A DNA stretch of 64,000 nt from Chloranthus sessilifolius (taxonomy: Eukaryota > Streptophyta > Magnoliopsida > Chloranthales > Chloranthaceae), in the NCBI GenBank assembly GCA_021018995.1, contig CM037587.1, positions 89,091,251-89,155,250 on the forward strand, given 5' to 3'. Under the pieces are notes generated by a model. That model was not told the DNA's origin and did no database searches. It saw only the letters and a program-made list of their open reading frames with translations. Each line of letters begins with the position of its first letter. The stretch's first letter is position 1. This document shows, piece after piece, positions 1-10,377 of this stretch. Made by a program: the position numbers and the translations under genes.

Positions 1-1138
1 AGGCGCCGGGAGAGCTGCTTCCTCTAATTGAGGGAGCGAGATGGCCGCTGGAGCCGTTCAAGTGATTCTTCAGGAGGTGTGTACTTGTTCTTAAATTGAC
101 ATTTTTTTTTTAGAGTTCTCATCTAATGAGATCTTCTGAATAAATGACATGGGTGACAGGGGTATCGTAGTTTGGATTCCCTCTATCACATTGATTGCCT
201 CTTCCTCAAAGAATCTATGGAGATCATAATCGATTGAACTATCGTCCTCAAAGATATGATATAGTTACTCTTCCCATGAAGGGGAGTCTCCTAAAGGACC
301 CCTAGCGGGAGGGAGCTCTCTCTCTTGATCTTCATAATACGTTGGGATGAGTACGCATGCTCTGCAACGAGGCTGGTAATGGTAAGACATGCAAGGAGAT
401 CCCCAAGGGCATTCCCATTCTTCAAATTTAGAATTGTCAATAATATCAAATTCACTTTCTTGATCTGATAAGGCTTGGAGTCCTAGGTTGACTTGTTCTG
501 CTAATTCGAGTGTGGCGAGGTCTATCCAGTAGTCCTCGTCGTCACTTGGCGGAGGTCGCCACTCTTCCTCGAGCGATTTCTAAAATATTTGGAGTTACAG
601 TGCATCTGGGGATGAAAGAGAGTCTAATTCAAACCCCAAGAGTGTGACGTGGGTATTTCCTCCTAGGTCAGTCAACTGGCTGTCAGAATTCTCTTCTTCT
701 TGCATCGATAGCGGAGTCGGAGAGTTGTTGCTTGTTTCCATTGTTACAGGGTCGCAGCCGTTCACTTCTGTCATTGCAGAATATCGAATCCCAGTAGCGA
801 ATTACTCTAATATGTGAGTGCATGCCTTACAACGGGGTTAATATGGGTGAGAGATACAAGGTGAGTCCCACAGGGCATTCCCATCCTTCAAGGCCAAGGA
901 AAAGGCGGATGCTATACGAGTTAAACTCTGCTTGTGAGGCATCATCTGCTTCCCACATTGAGCATAAATGTTCTTTATCTCCTTGCAAGGTAGGTATGTG
1001 GAAGTTCTCATCATCAGTGGATTCCCAATCTTTTTCTTGTTGGTCGGGCTCGAGAGGTTCTTCCTTCCTCTCCTCTATGGGTTCTTTGAGATTAAATAAG
1101 GGTTTGACTCCTTCAAGGGGTTTATAAATGTCATCTTT
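1..1138 (-). pseudogene. Element A pol linker between G-patch and RT (degenerate)
   Basis: On the minus strand this stretch holds interrupted, acidic, low-complexity reading frame and no recognisable RT motif. It corresponds to the long linker that follows the G-patch in Tat-lineage pol. A diverged internal duplication is visible: the block around 340-430 resembles the block around 815-905, with a shared GGGCATTCCCAT core. The plus-strand open frame at 822-1127 is antisense to this linker and is not taken as a gene. Confidence 0.5.
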
Positions 1139-1507
1139 TCAGTTTGTCAAATCGCTGAATGCTTGAACCATTTGTTCAATTTTTGCTTCTTGGAATCTAG
1201 TGAAGGATACCTCCTTCTGCTTAGGTACATTGGCTTTCTCAGTGGTCCCGTAGATGAAGTGATTATATAGAGACCATTTTGGTGAGGTAGGGAACAAGTC
1301 GGCTTGTGAGCCATCCAATTGGTAACCTATCCCTATGTATTTGCATATTTTTGTTGGGACAACGGGTCCTACATGACCTTGCTTATTCTTTTTGAGTCCG
1401 GTGTGAGGAATGTATCCAAGTTGGTACATAAGATCCCACCCCTTTGTTGCGGTGGGGTTGATGTCATAAAGCTTGGCGAGGTCTGGACCAACCTCTCTCC
1501 TCATCAA
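1139..1507 (-). pseudogene. Element A G-patch-containing pol segment
   Basis: Open minus-strand segment of 122 codons. The first third contains a G-patch-like run (Gly-Trp-Asp then LGYIPHTGLKKNKQG, then glycines) expected of this glycine-rich RNA-binding module. In Tat/Ogre elements a G-patch lies just downstream of the protease, and here it sits downstream of the retropepsin remnant at 1655-2100. The frame is closed on both sides by stops, so it is a fragment of a larger polyprotein. Its role in the element (probably RNA binding by the protease-derived product) is inferred from the family, not shown by the sequence. Confidence 0.6.
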
Positions 1508-1654
1508 CTCTTATCGACACGTCAGGGGAGAACTAGGATGGGTAGGGGGACGGACTTTCGCTATAGTTGTCTCATCCAAGATTCGAGTATTTTGAATGTG
1601 TCCCGTATTTAATATGAAATCATGGAACATAGGAATGCTTGCTGCATAATCAGC

Positions 1655-2100
1655 ATCCATTTCCTAGAGAGGTGCATCGGCGTATATACAGATGATGGAG
1701 TCCTCATATGGGAACTTGATGCATTGATGATACATAGACGCGACGGCCTTCATTGATTCCAACCACTTTCTTCCTAAGATGAGATTGTAGGTGCTAGCGG
1801 AATCAAAAACATGGAATGTGACGTCCTTTGTCACAGGTCTGAGGTGAACCTAGAGTTTAATAGTCCCTTTAACAAAATGACGTGAGCTGGCATAAGCTAT
1901 GAGTGATAGGGCCGAGGGCCTGACATCTTGTTCTGTGTATTCGAGTGTCTTTAACATTGTGAGCGGGAAAATATTAAGTCCTGCTCTAGTATCCACTAAC
2001 GCATGAGGTACAGAGAATCCTCTAATGATGACTGTGAGATATATAGGAGTGGCACTCTCACGGAGTTACTCCTTAGGCATGTTCGCATTGGTGAATGTGT
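1655..2100 (-). pseudogene. Element A retropepsin (aspartic protease), inactivated
   Basis: The minus-strand translation shows both halves of a retropepsin. Near 1960-2010 is the active-site segment ALVDTRAGLNIFP, where family members have D-T/S-G-A. The glycine is replaced by Arg (codon 1985-1987). Further on, near 1770-1800, is the C-terminal ILGR motif followed by KWLESM. A TAG stop lies between the halves near 1857, and another follows near 1665. The protease would cut the Gag-Pol polyprotein in the virus-like particle. With the Gly-to-Arg change and stops it cannot be functional as read. Confidence 0.75.
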
Positions 2101-2197
2101 GTGCTGGAGGTTGCGCCATTACCGAGGTGATTTGATGAAGCTCATCTAGGGTCGTGTCCTAGTCTACCTGGGTGTCCTCAAGTGTCCTTACCAACAA

Positions 2198-3050
2198 TCA
2201 GTGATGATTAGGAGATTTCTTGATGAGCTCTAATATAGAAATCTGAGTTGGGATATTTTGAAGATGCCGTAGCAGGTTGTATTCTTGCCCTGGCTTGAGT
2301 GTAGTCTCTTTGCCTGGCCGATGAGCCTTAGGTGCAGGTGGTTGAATTAGTTGAGGTGTGAGAATTGGTGGAGGAATGATGTGAGGTGGGGGCGGCACGT
2401 GAACCTCTCTTTCTCTTACATTCCCGTCTAGTTGTGGTGCATTTGTGAAATCCTTGTGTCGAGGGAAAGGAGGAGGTGGGTAATTGGTTCCGGATTTGAG
2501 AATTGGGCAAGTTGGCTGTTGACTGAACCTAGCGTTGCTCGACATTGATGTATTTGCGAAGTGAGTAAAATTAGAGGTCAGAGCATGGGCTTGCACAGCG
2601 TCGTTCCAAGGCGGGAGGTACTGCATGTTTAGTGAGCACTCCCCTTATGTTTAGTGAGCACTCAATCTTTGTTTCATTTTCTAGGGTCTCATGCGGGTCG
2701 AAGAGTTTTCCTCACTCGCCTTCCCTTATGTTTAGTGAGCACTCAATCTTTGTTTCATTTTCTAGGTTTAGAGTCATTCGAGTGACACTTTCTACCCATG
2801 CGACAACTTGGGCTGCGGTTTGAAGAATGTGATCTCCAAACTTGGGTTCAGAATTAGATGATGGAGGTGGTGAGGGTGTTGGTTCAGGATTTGGAGGGGT
2901 CGATGGTTCTGGTGGGGGACGATGGAGGAATGGTCTCCTGGCCCTAAAGGAGTGGACTTGTATCTGGGTGAATTTTAGATAAGGTGGCGGGTTTGGCAAA
3001 GCGATGCGAGTGATCAAGGTCGAGGGATGTGGGGGTAAAAAGACTCTCAT
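2198..3050 (-). pseudogene. Element A proline-rich Gag-protease linker
   Basis: Two minus-strand segments (2198-2626 and 2712-3050) rich in Pro, His and Thr link Gag to the protease. Low-complexity proline runs (for example HVPPPPHIIPPPILTP) are seen, with no catalytic motif. Between them is a local duplication: a 43-bp block starting at 2642 recurs at 2723 (81-bp period, 27 codons), and a 17-bp piece of it also occurs near 2624. The linker is non-enzymatic in this family. The frame is broken by the duplication and by stops. Confidence 0.55.
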
Positions 3051-3329
3051 AGGGTAGCGGGAACGTCGGAGGGTTGGATGAGAGTGATTAAAGTAGAGGG
3101 TTGGAAAGTGGGTCGACTGGAGAGATCCACAGTGGTGACGTGAGCCGATGCCCCCTGGTTGTGCTTAGGCATGGGGTTGTTTATGATCCCCAAGTTTTGA
3201 TGGGGTTGGTTGTCGCTAGGGTTAGGATTCCTCAATGCCTCCCAATCAATTTGGGCGAGGTTTTCCTGGTGGGAATCGGAGGAGGTTCTGAGTGTTAAGA
3301 AATTGGAAGATATTTGAGATTGTATCAGG

Positions 3330-4730
3330 TAGAGGGGGATAATGTTCCCACCTTGATTGGTAGGGGCCTCTAGTTGGATTAAAGTTTTGCGATGGGGGGA
3401 CATTATTATAATTCGGCGCGTGGGCCGGTTGGTTCTGTGTTGCGTTTTGGTTCTGATAGGTGTTGGGGTATTGATTTCTATTTTGGTATTGGCCTTGACC
3501 CTGGTTTTGGCCTTGGTTCTGGTTTGCATATCTGGATTGATTAGCGCCCTGATTCTTATTGGTATACCGTTGTTCATTTTGATTTTATGCAAAGTTGCAC
3601 GGTTGGGAGCTACCGTTATTAGAATTTTATCCTTGATTGGCAATGGTGTTGACTTGTTTAGTTTCTAAGGCTTTCTTATTATTTTTCAACTTGGATTCGC
3701 TAGAGGAGCTTATTTTGGACGTAACGATAGATAGGGCAACGTGTCCACCTTTAATGTGTCATGCTAGTTGGGGTGTCCGGGAATGAAGTGTAGTGAAGTC
3801 GAGACAATCGCTTATGACAAGCGCGCTCTTTAACGGTTCCCTAGTATTGTCAATGATAATGTCGACCGAGTCATTTTCTTTCATTGAAGTCCCGGTCCTT
3901 GCGGCAAGCTTTCTCCATCGAGCGAAGAAATCAACAAACTCTTCATCGGGTCCTTGCTTGGCAGCCATCAGGTCACTAAGGCTGACTGTCTCTTGGATCA
4001 AGTGTTTGTATTGGTCTAAGAACTGACCAACTAAATCGTCAAAGGTTTCGATCTTATAGAGCGGGAGTCCCGCAAACCAGTCTAGAGCTTCCCCTTCTAA
4101 TGAACGTTGAAAGTAGTGAATGAGAAGTCCTTGGTTGTCGCATATGGGCCGATAGTCATTGCAAAAGAGTGCCAAGTGATGGTTCGGATTTCCCGTGCCA
4201 TTATATTTGGTAAATTTTGGCAGTTTGAATCCTATAGGCAGATTAAATTCAACATCCCTGCAAAATTTATCGAACCCGAATGAATGACCAGGGCGCTCCC
4301 TCTTGGCCATGTACTCGTCAAACATTTTAGGGAGATCTTCGATCTTAATGGTATTATCCTTTGGCGTGAGCCCCAAGCTAGCCCTATCCAATGCGTCGTC
4401 GTTAAAGAATGTGTGAGCATGCTGCCTCAATGACGTGGCGGGAGCTGACACCGTACTCGGGGTAGGCGGTGGACTTTCTTGTCACTCTTGCTCTTCCAAA
4501 TTGTGTTGTCCCCTAATGGTTTCATATATAGCAGCCAATCCTCGAAGCAACTCTTCGGAGTCATCACCTCCTCTTTGTATTCTTTGGATACTAAGTTCTA
4601 CAATTTGTTGAGTGGTGTGGTTTTGCCCAGAGCTATTATTTCTATCATTGTAGCTATTACCGACGTGCAGTGTAGAGAAGGGGTTCTCTTGTTCACCAGC
4701 CATGTTAACTTCAGGTTGCGGGGTTGTCAT
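3330..4730 (-). pseudogene. Element A Gag polyprotein, with in-frame stop
   Basis: The likely start is the ATG at 4730. The first 82 codons end in TGA (4482-4484), and the same frame resumes at 4481 and runs open to 3759, so this is one gag with a premature stop. The central part (4451-3759) matches the retrotransposon Gag domain: the LPKFTKYNGTGNP region, then ALDWFAGLP, then FVDFFARWRKLA. After another stop the frame continues as an Asn/Gln/Gly-rich tail (about 3600-3400), a disordered Gag tail typical of the lineage. The open frame at 3047-3643 is a different register of this tail. The product would form the particle shell. Confidence 0.8.
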
Positions 4731-4894
4731 GAAGTCCCCACAATGGAGGGTCTCCTAAACTTACTCTACGTATGTCAGACATCTCAAGTCTTTAACGAAG
4801 ACTCCTATATCCAAAAAGGAATCTAAACGACACGATGGGAAAGGAAATAAGGAAATAAAATAAAACTAACTATCTAAGAAAAGTTTGCAAAAGA
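4731..4894 (-). other. Element A 5' leader between PBS and gag
   Basis: Short A-rich untranslated leader on the minus strand between the PBS and the gag ATG at 4730. No further motif seen. Confidence 0.5.
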
Positions 4895-4912
4895 ATCCCA
4901 TCGTGATCGCCA
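4895..4912 (-). other. Element A primer-binding site
   Basis: The minus strand reads TGGCGATCACGATGGGAT. It starts with TGG, as a PBS complementary to a tRNA CCA end should, and resembles the TGGCGACTC...GGGGA PBS of Tat elements. Placement just inside the LTR end supports it. Divergence from the consensus leaves the primer tRNA uncertain. Confidence 0.55.
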
Positions 4913-7264
4913 GTCTATTGGTGCGCACTTTTTCTGAGTTCCTCTCGGCTCCCTTTGAATCAGTGGCTCCAATTCTGTCCAAGTGGACTCTACCGATGCG
5001 GTGTTTGGAATGATAAAAATGAATAAAAAGGGGGGATTTTTCTAGGAGGGTTCCTAGTTTGATTGAGATCGCGAGCTGCAGATAATTAACGACGCTGCAA
5101 CACGTCAGTGATCACGCTGTGAAGCAGGTGTAGGTTACTTCTATACTAAATTGTCTACCTACGAACGTCAGCAGCAGTGCTTCCCTTTAGTTTAGTTAGT
5201 TTAAGCCTCCTCTTATTTCCCTTTGTAATTATAATTCCGGTTAGTATAGATTTCTCAATTATATTATTATTATGCTCTGGTTGGGTGGACTTATTAAGGT
5301 GAGTTATATTAATATTCTGATGCTATCAAGAGTCCAGTGAGCATCAAGGTTCTGGTATTACTAAAAGTCCAATCGATTTCAGTCTCCTATTGGTGGTAGG
5401 AGTACATATGCATTAGTTTCAATAATGTTCTAACTAAAATTGAGCATGCTAACTGTACTAGGATTCTAATTAAAGCAATTGTAGTAATTCTACTATAATT
5501 CTAATTAAAGCACTCGTAATAATTCTACTATAATTCTAATTGAAATAAAAATACTGCTTTTTCTTACGAGCCTAATTAAAGCAATAAATTTAATTTTTCT
5601 ATTATAATATCAACGGAAACAAAAGCACTGATTTTTCTACGACCCTAATTATTGACAGATTTATGATGGCAAAATATAACTAATCATGAATAAACTAAAC
5701 TTCCTAGAATTCGAATTTTGAATAATCAATTAACTAAATTAATGAGAGGGAAATTCTGATTTAACACTCTAATAATTATATCAAAGCCTAATTAATGCAA
5801 ATAACCAATTATGTCTAGATATAAACTAATTAAAGCAATTTATTAATTCTAAAAAAACTCTAAAAAAAAGGGGCTTGGGCCCACTATGCTAAGGAGGATT
5901 GGCCTCGTTCCGGAGTACCCTCCATAAGGTCCCTTGGGCAAATTGGGTGGCTGAGATTAAAAAGAAAAAATTAAATTTCGGATGGTAAAGTAATATTTTT
6001 AGGCTTTTCAAAGTTGATTTCGGAATAATAATTATGAATTAAATTGTAAACTAGAATTATGAAAAACTAAAATTAATATTTAGGATTTTTTGGAGTTGAT
6101 AAACTAAGAAATTAGAATTAAAAAAAACTATATTTTTAGGACTGAATTCGGGTCTGAAATCAAAAAAAATCAGGCCATATGATTAAGGACTGGTTATGAA
6201 CTATGAGAGTTAGAACCAGAAATTAATGATAGGACTATAAATCATGATTTTAGAGTAGAATTTGGTCTTCGGGATCGGTGTCTCAGACCGTTTAATTAAG
6301 TACTAGCTCTAGAAACCAAGAAACTAGAACCAGAGAAGATTCAATCCGAAAAGGGGTGCTACGGTCTAAAACTGAAAATAAAATTAAAAATTAATTGATC
6401 TAGAGATTATAAACTATGTTCTGAATACTAAAAAAATTAAATTATTACCTAAAGGTCGGGGCTGCGGAGAGAAATCTCAAAGATTAGAAGCTTGAATCTC
6501 GAAACCATGATTAGGGTGCTCTATGGGTTTGTCCTCGTTGTTCTCTGACTTCGGAATTCGTTCTCTCTTGAAAATTCTAGCCTTTTTCGTCCAATCTCCT
6601 TTCTCTTCGAGAAAAAAGCTTTTATAGGTTTTCCTTCAATTACGCGCCTGGGTTCTGGCGCTTAATCGCTTTAAGTCGGTCACCAACTCAATGAGCGACC
6701 AGCTGACTTGCTCAGTGAGTCTCCTAGTCCTAACAAATTAGGAATAATTGCGGGCATGCTATCATACACTCAATTTGATTAAGCCTTTAACTTGAAACAT
6801 TTAATCAAGGAAACGTAGGGGTCAAGGGTAATAAGACTAGGTCGGGCATAGGCCAATTGCGCGCAGGTGGTGAAGCACTCAATCCGATCACGCATCCTGT
6901 TTTAGGTGTTTAATCAAGTCTCGAATCGGTCTGGGAAAGAAAGTTTGGTCTGAAAGGTGGACTAAACATGCACTTATGGTTTTACATGTGATCTAATTGC
7001 GTGCAGGGTTTTACACGCTTAATTCGAGGTTGTTCAAGTATGGTCTTTAGAATGAAATGCAAGACTATTGTTTCAGTCTGCATTCTGGCTATATACTGTT
7101 GCTTAGTATATAGTCTCCCTATGTTGGGATCTGAGCCAGGAGCTATTGTTTCAGCCTGTGTTCAGCCATGTATTATTGCATGGTCCCACACCGAGGGTTA
7201 AAAGGGGTCAAAGGTTGACCAAACAAGTTGTATACTCTGAGAAGGAAAAATGGGGGTGTCTACA
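4913..7264 (-). repeat. Element A 5' LTR
   Basis: On the minus strand the LTR begins TGTAGACACCCCC at 7264, a start typical of Tat/Ogre LTRs, and ends just before the PBS, giving about 2.35 kb. The inner end is uncertain by about 10 bp because no clean CA abuts the PBS. It is AT-rich at 5200-6450 and includes a three-copy 35-bp tandem repeat near 5463-5567. The 3' LTR partner is outside the window, so the boundary cannot be checked by pairing. Confidence 0.75.
6620..6626 (-). promoter_or_regulatory. TATA box of element A LTR
   Basis: TATAAAA on the minus strand, about 640 bp into the LTR, the best Pol II promoter candidate there. Confidence 0.45.
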
Positions 7265-8859
7265 AGTATGTCTACAACATAGACATTAAACCTCGCAAGT
7301 CAGATCTAGCCTGTCTAAAGCAGAAGCCCGACGAAGCATTTAGTGACTACCTAGGGAGATGGAGGGCATTGGCCGCACAAGTCAGGAATAGGATACCCGA
7401 TGATGAGCAAATCGAGATGATCTCAAAAAACATTATGTCAGTCATCTCGAATCTCCTGGTATAATAATAGTAATCCAGCTTTGCTGAATTGGTAAGGAAT
7501 GCCAACCGTCGCGAGGACGCAATTAGAGAAGGACGTTTGACCAAGAATGTGTCTGCTGGGACTAGTGGCATTCGAAGGTTCATCGAACAAAGGAATGATA
7601 GAAGAACTAGGACAGATATACAGACAGTCATAAATACATTACCCAATACCAACATAACCCTCTTCCAATTTAAGGTAGCACAGCCAGCTCCAACCAGAAG
7701 CAAGCCGATGCAAAGAACTAGAAATAGGCAAGGGGCACAGATGACCCCAAAATAGAGAAGGGCCCGTTTCGATCAAGTCTTCACACCTTTAGGGCAGTCT
7801 TTGAACATCTTGTTGCCCTTGTTAATTGAGAAAGGTTTGTTTACTGCACTCTAGCTACGACCTCAACCGAATCTGACCCCAAGGAATTATGACCCCAATA
7901 CCCATTATAATTTCCATTAAGGATCGGGCCACCTAATCGATCATTGCTTTCCTTTAAAGCATGCTATACAAGACTTAATAGAGGCCGGTAGGATCATTCC
8001 TCCAACACTTTGCCAGGTCAACCAGCATGACAATATACATCAGGTGCCGCTACCACAACATCCACCAGGTGGAGCAAGCCCAAGGTTGACCATCAACATA
8101 ATAGAGGAGGATGACGCGGAGTTTGACCCGTCAGAATATATCCGCACCCGGGAAGATTTTGTAACACCGAGGTAGAGGTTAGGAAGATAGAGGCATTGGG
8201 GTGATCAAGCCTCTGAATTTGGATGATTACTTTCCCAATCCCGCACTGCTGTCAAAACTCTTAGATTTTAGGGTATATTTTCCATCACCAGCTCCGGTCA
8301 GTTATGCCGAAACCAACCCATGTCAACCATACGCAGGAGCAGCCCCTGCCAATTACTTGATGGTTGATTTTGCCCCATATCCCTCTCCGAAATTGATTAA
8401 TTATCAATGGCCTACCCCTATCACACCACCCCCAATACAACCATTCACAATCCCCACTAACCCCATGTGGCCCATTTTTGCCCCTCCCTCGATCTATCCA
8501 ACAGAGGTTAACCAAGTATTATCCACCCATTCCAATCCACCAATCCAATCACCTTTGAGGCCTATATCCACTCCATTCTAAATCTCGGGACGAAGCTATG
8601 ACCCCCATCAGGTTCCACTCAGTTATGATTAGACAGATATCAATGCAAGCAGCTGTAGAGAGTGGTTAGTGGATTTCGTCACCCGATCAAGAAAAATCTC
8701 AAGGCAATCAGAAGTGCCAACTCGGCCAAAGGAGAAGAAAGAACCTGCAGCTGTAAACCCCTTTGAGAAAATGCATATACTTGAAACACGATTAAAAAGG
8801 ATGTCCACGCACATCACAGTCTGGGACCTATTAATGACATCGCCCTTCATTTTCAAGCT
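7265..8859 (+). pseudogene. Element B Gag C-terminal half and linker
   Basis: From 7269 the frame encodes the end of the retrotransposon Gag domain (LKQKPDEAFSDYLGRWRALA, then an Arg-rich segment), with a stop near 7462. Segments 7489-7755 and on to about 8160 follow, including a zinc-knuckle-like remnant around 7880-7960 (an HYNFH segment, then GSGHLIDHC) that no longer has a full CCHC pattern. From 8201 to 8581 an open proline-rich linker of 126 codons leads to the protease. The 5' part of gag is missing because element A is inserted at 7264. The linker at 8201 is not taken as a separate gene, since the homologous stretch of F at 49200-49540 has the same character. Confidence 0.7.
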
Positions 8860-9327
8860 TTGATAGAGGCATTAAAGGATGCACATGTATCTATCCAAGT
8901 AACCCCAGACGAGGTAGGACAGATAATTGGGCAGGTATTAGCTCCTAATGTCATTTCCTTTTCAGATGCTGACTTACCAGATGTGAGAAATAATCATTCC
9001 AAACCCCCCAATATCACTGTAAAAGCTAAAAAATTGGTGATCCCATTGGTATTAATAGGCAATGGATCAGCCTTGAATGTGTGCCCTCTCAGAACCGTGA
9101 CCAAAATAGGGGTGGATCCCTCTGCTTTTAGGCTTGCAAGAATAAGTGCCAGAGGATTTGATAACACCATAAGAGATATAATTGGAGAAGTTGACCTTGA
9201 GCTCGCCATCGGGCCAATGACCTTCTCCATACCATTCCAAGTCATGGACATCAAATCTACTTTCAATCTGCTATTAGGGCGACCCTGGTTACATGAGGTC
9301 AGGGTAATACCTTCCACCCTGCACTAA
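8860..9327 (+). pseudogene. Element B retropepsin, catalytic Asp lost
   Basis: Open for 155 codons. The N-terminal part contains QVLAPNVISFSDADLP, the active-site region VLIGNGSALNVCPL at about residues 65-78, and the C-terminal LLLGRPWL motif at about 139-146. Element F has DNGS at the same site, so the catalytic Asp has become Gly here (GGC at 9058-9060, GAC in F at 50053-50055). The fold is otherwise well preserved, and length matches a retropepsin plus flanks. The product would mature Gag-Pol, but the Asp loss predicts no activity. The true start is upstream in the polyprotein; the ATG at 8860 is only the first Met after a stop. Confidence 0.8.
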
Positions 9328-9795
9328 AAACTGAGATTTGTATTAGAGCAGAAGATCGTCACCATTCTGGGTGAAGGGCAAGAGGAAAGAGACAAAGCTA
9401 CCCACAACATCGAGAACCCCAAAGTATTGGATGTGTCGCACACTATCGAAGACACAGACCTCCATAGCTTTGATTATGATGTATCAGCAGTAATCCCAGA
9501 ACCCCTCGAGAGAATCACTTGGAAGACCGATGGTGGAATGATCGCAGTCGTAGCCATGCTCCAGAAATGGGGCTATTAGAAAGGAAAAGGATTGGGACCT
9601 CAATTGCAGGGGCAGAAGGACCCAGTTAGAGCCAGAGGCGGGCAACGAGTCAGATTTGGCCTAGGCTACAGGCCTACTAAAGAGGAGGTCCAGGAGGCCA
9701 AAGAAAAGGCCCGAACCATTACTGCTACAAAAGCTCGGGGAATAGACCTGGAAGACAAACCCGTCCACAACTTAACATCTGGAGTACATTCGTGA
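9328..9795 (+). pseudogene. Element B G-patch segment
   Basis: After a stop at about 9327 the frame continues to a G-patch-like module. It spans roughly 9555-9700: KWGY, one TAG stop, then KGKGLGPQLQGQKDPVRARG and FGLGYRPTKEEV. The same module is present in F (50560-50690) and, more diverged, in element A. Glycine-rich G-patch modules bind RNA. Position between protease and RT is the family norm for Tat elements. Codons after 9720 (Lys, Ala, Glu-rich) look like linker. Confidence 0.65.
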
Positions 9796-10109
9796 GCATC
9801 GAGGTCATAAAAATTGATTAGGATGGGGCAACACAGCTAACCCCGCACAGACCGGCAGCCTCGATCCACCCAACCAATCCCCAAATCATCCCTCCCAATT
9901 TAGAAGTAGACCTAGCCCCCTTGTCCCTTTTTGAGGTGGAGTTTCTCATACCTATGCAGTCCCCTCCTGTGGTAAACCACCATTGAACCATGTTGGTTTT
10001 TGAGGACAGGGTCTCGTAGGAGCCCAGAATAAACATGATGGAGGCTGACTCCCAAAATCCATATCAGTTAGCCTCCTCCACCCGAGCAGGTAAAGGGACA
10101 GTACCACAG
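9796..10109 (+). pseudogene. Element B degenerate pol linker
   Basis: No catalytic motif. The sequence aligns with F 50770-51070 (both contain MMEAD followed by LASS). It is proline-rich and broken by stops, and is the linker between G-patch and RT. Confidence 0.5.
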
Positions 10110-10377
10110 GTAAGGAATTGGGTGTCAATGCCCCTAACTCTGAAAGCTTCGGGTGACCTGAAATTCAGCACTCGCTTCTTAAAAAAAATACCTATAAAAA
10201 GTGGTGTGAGCCCTTGGTAGGCAATACCATGTGTATATAGGGACCCGCCTTGCCAAGGGCCCATTTCCAAAGGAAAAATAAAATCCAAAAAAATTATCTT
10301 TCAAAATTTTTGAGAAAATTAAAGAAAACGATGCCTTAATAGAAAATTTCGTCCCACGTAAAACCCCTTTCCTGTAG
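10110..10377 (+). other. Candidate intron in element B pol
   Basis: Begins GTAAGG after CCACAG and ends TTTCCTGTAG. The inside is non-coding, T/A-rich, and contains a block (about 10198-10262) nearly identical in F. Ogre elements are known to carry an intron between protease and RT, and this sits exactly there. Caveat: by hand the flanking frames are out of phase by one base, which could reflect decay or a wrong donor choice. Confidence 0.45.

Larger units (their letters stand above)
1..7264 (-). mobile_element. Element A: Tat/Ogre-type Ty3 retrotransposon, 5' part
   Basis: Reading on the minus strand: 5' LTR (about 4913-7264), PBS (4895-4912), Gag (about 3330-4730), proline-rich linker, retropepsin (about 1655-2100), G-patch (1139-1507) and an acidic pol linker down to the left edge. 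RT, RNase H, integrase and the 3' LTR would lie left of the window. The LTR start TGTAGACACC, the Asn/Gln-rich Gag tail and the G-patch after protease are features I associate with the Tat/Ogre lineage. Its LTR abuts a gag fragment of plus-strand element B at 7265, so A is read as inserted in B. All frames carry stops. Confidence 0.85.

Noticed and set aside
3047-3643. 198-codon minus-strand frame as a gene
   Set aside because: It is another register of the Asn/Gln-rich Gag tail of element A.
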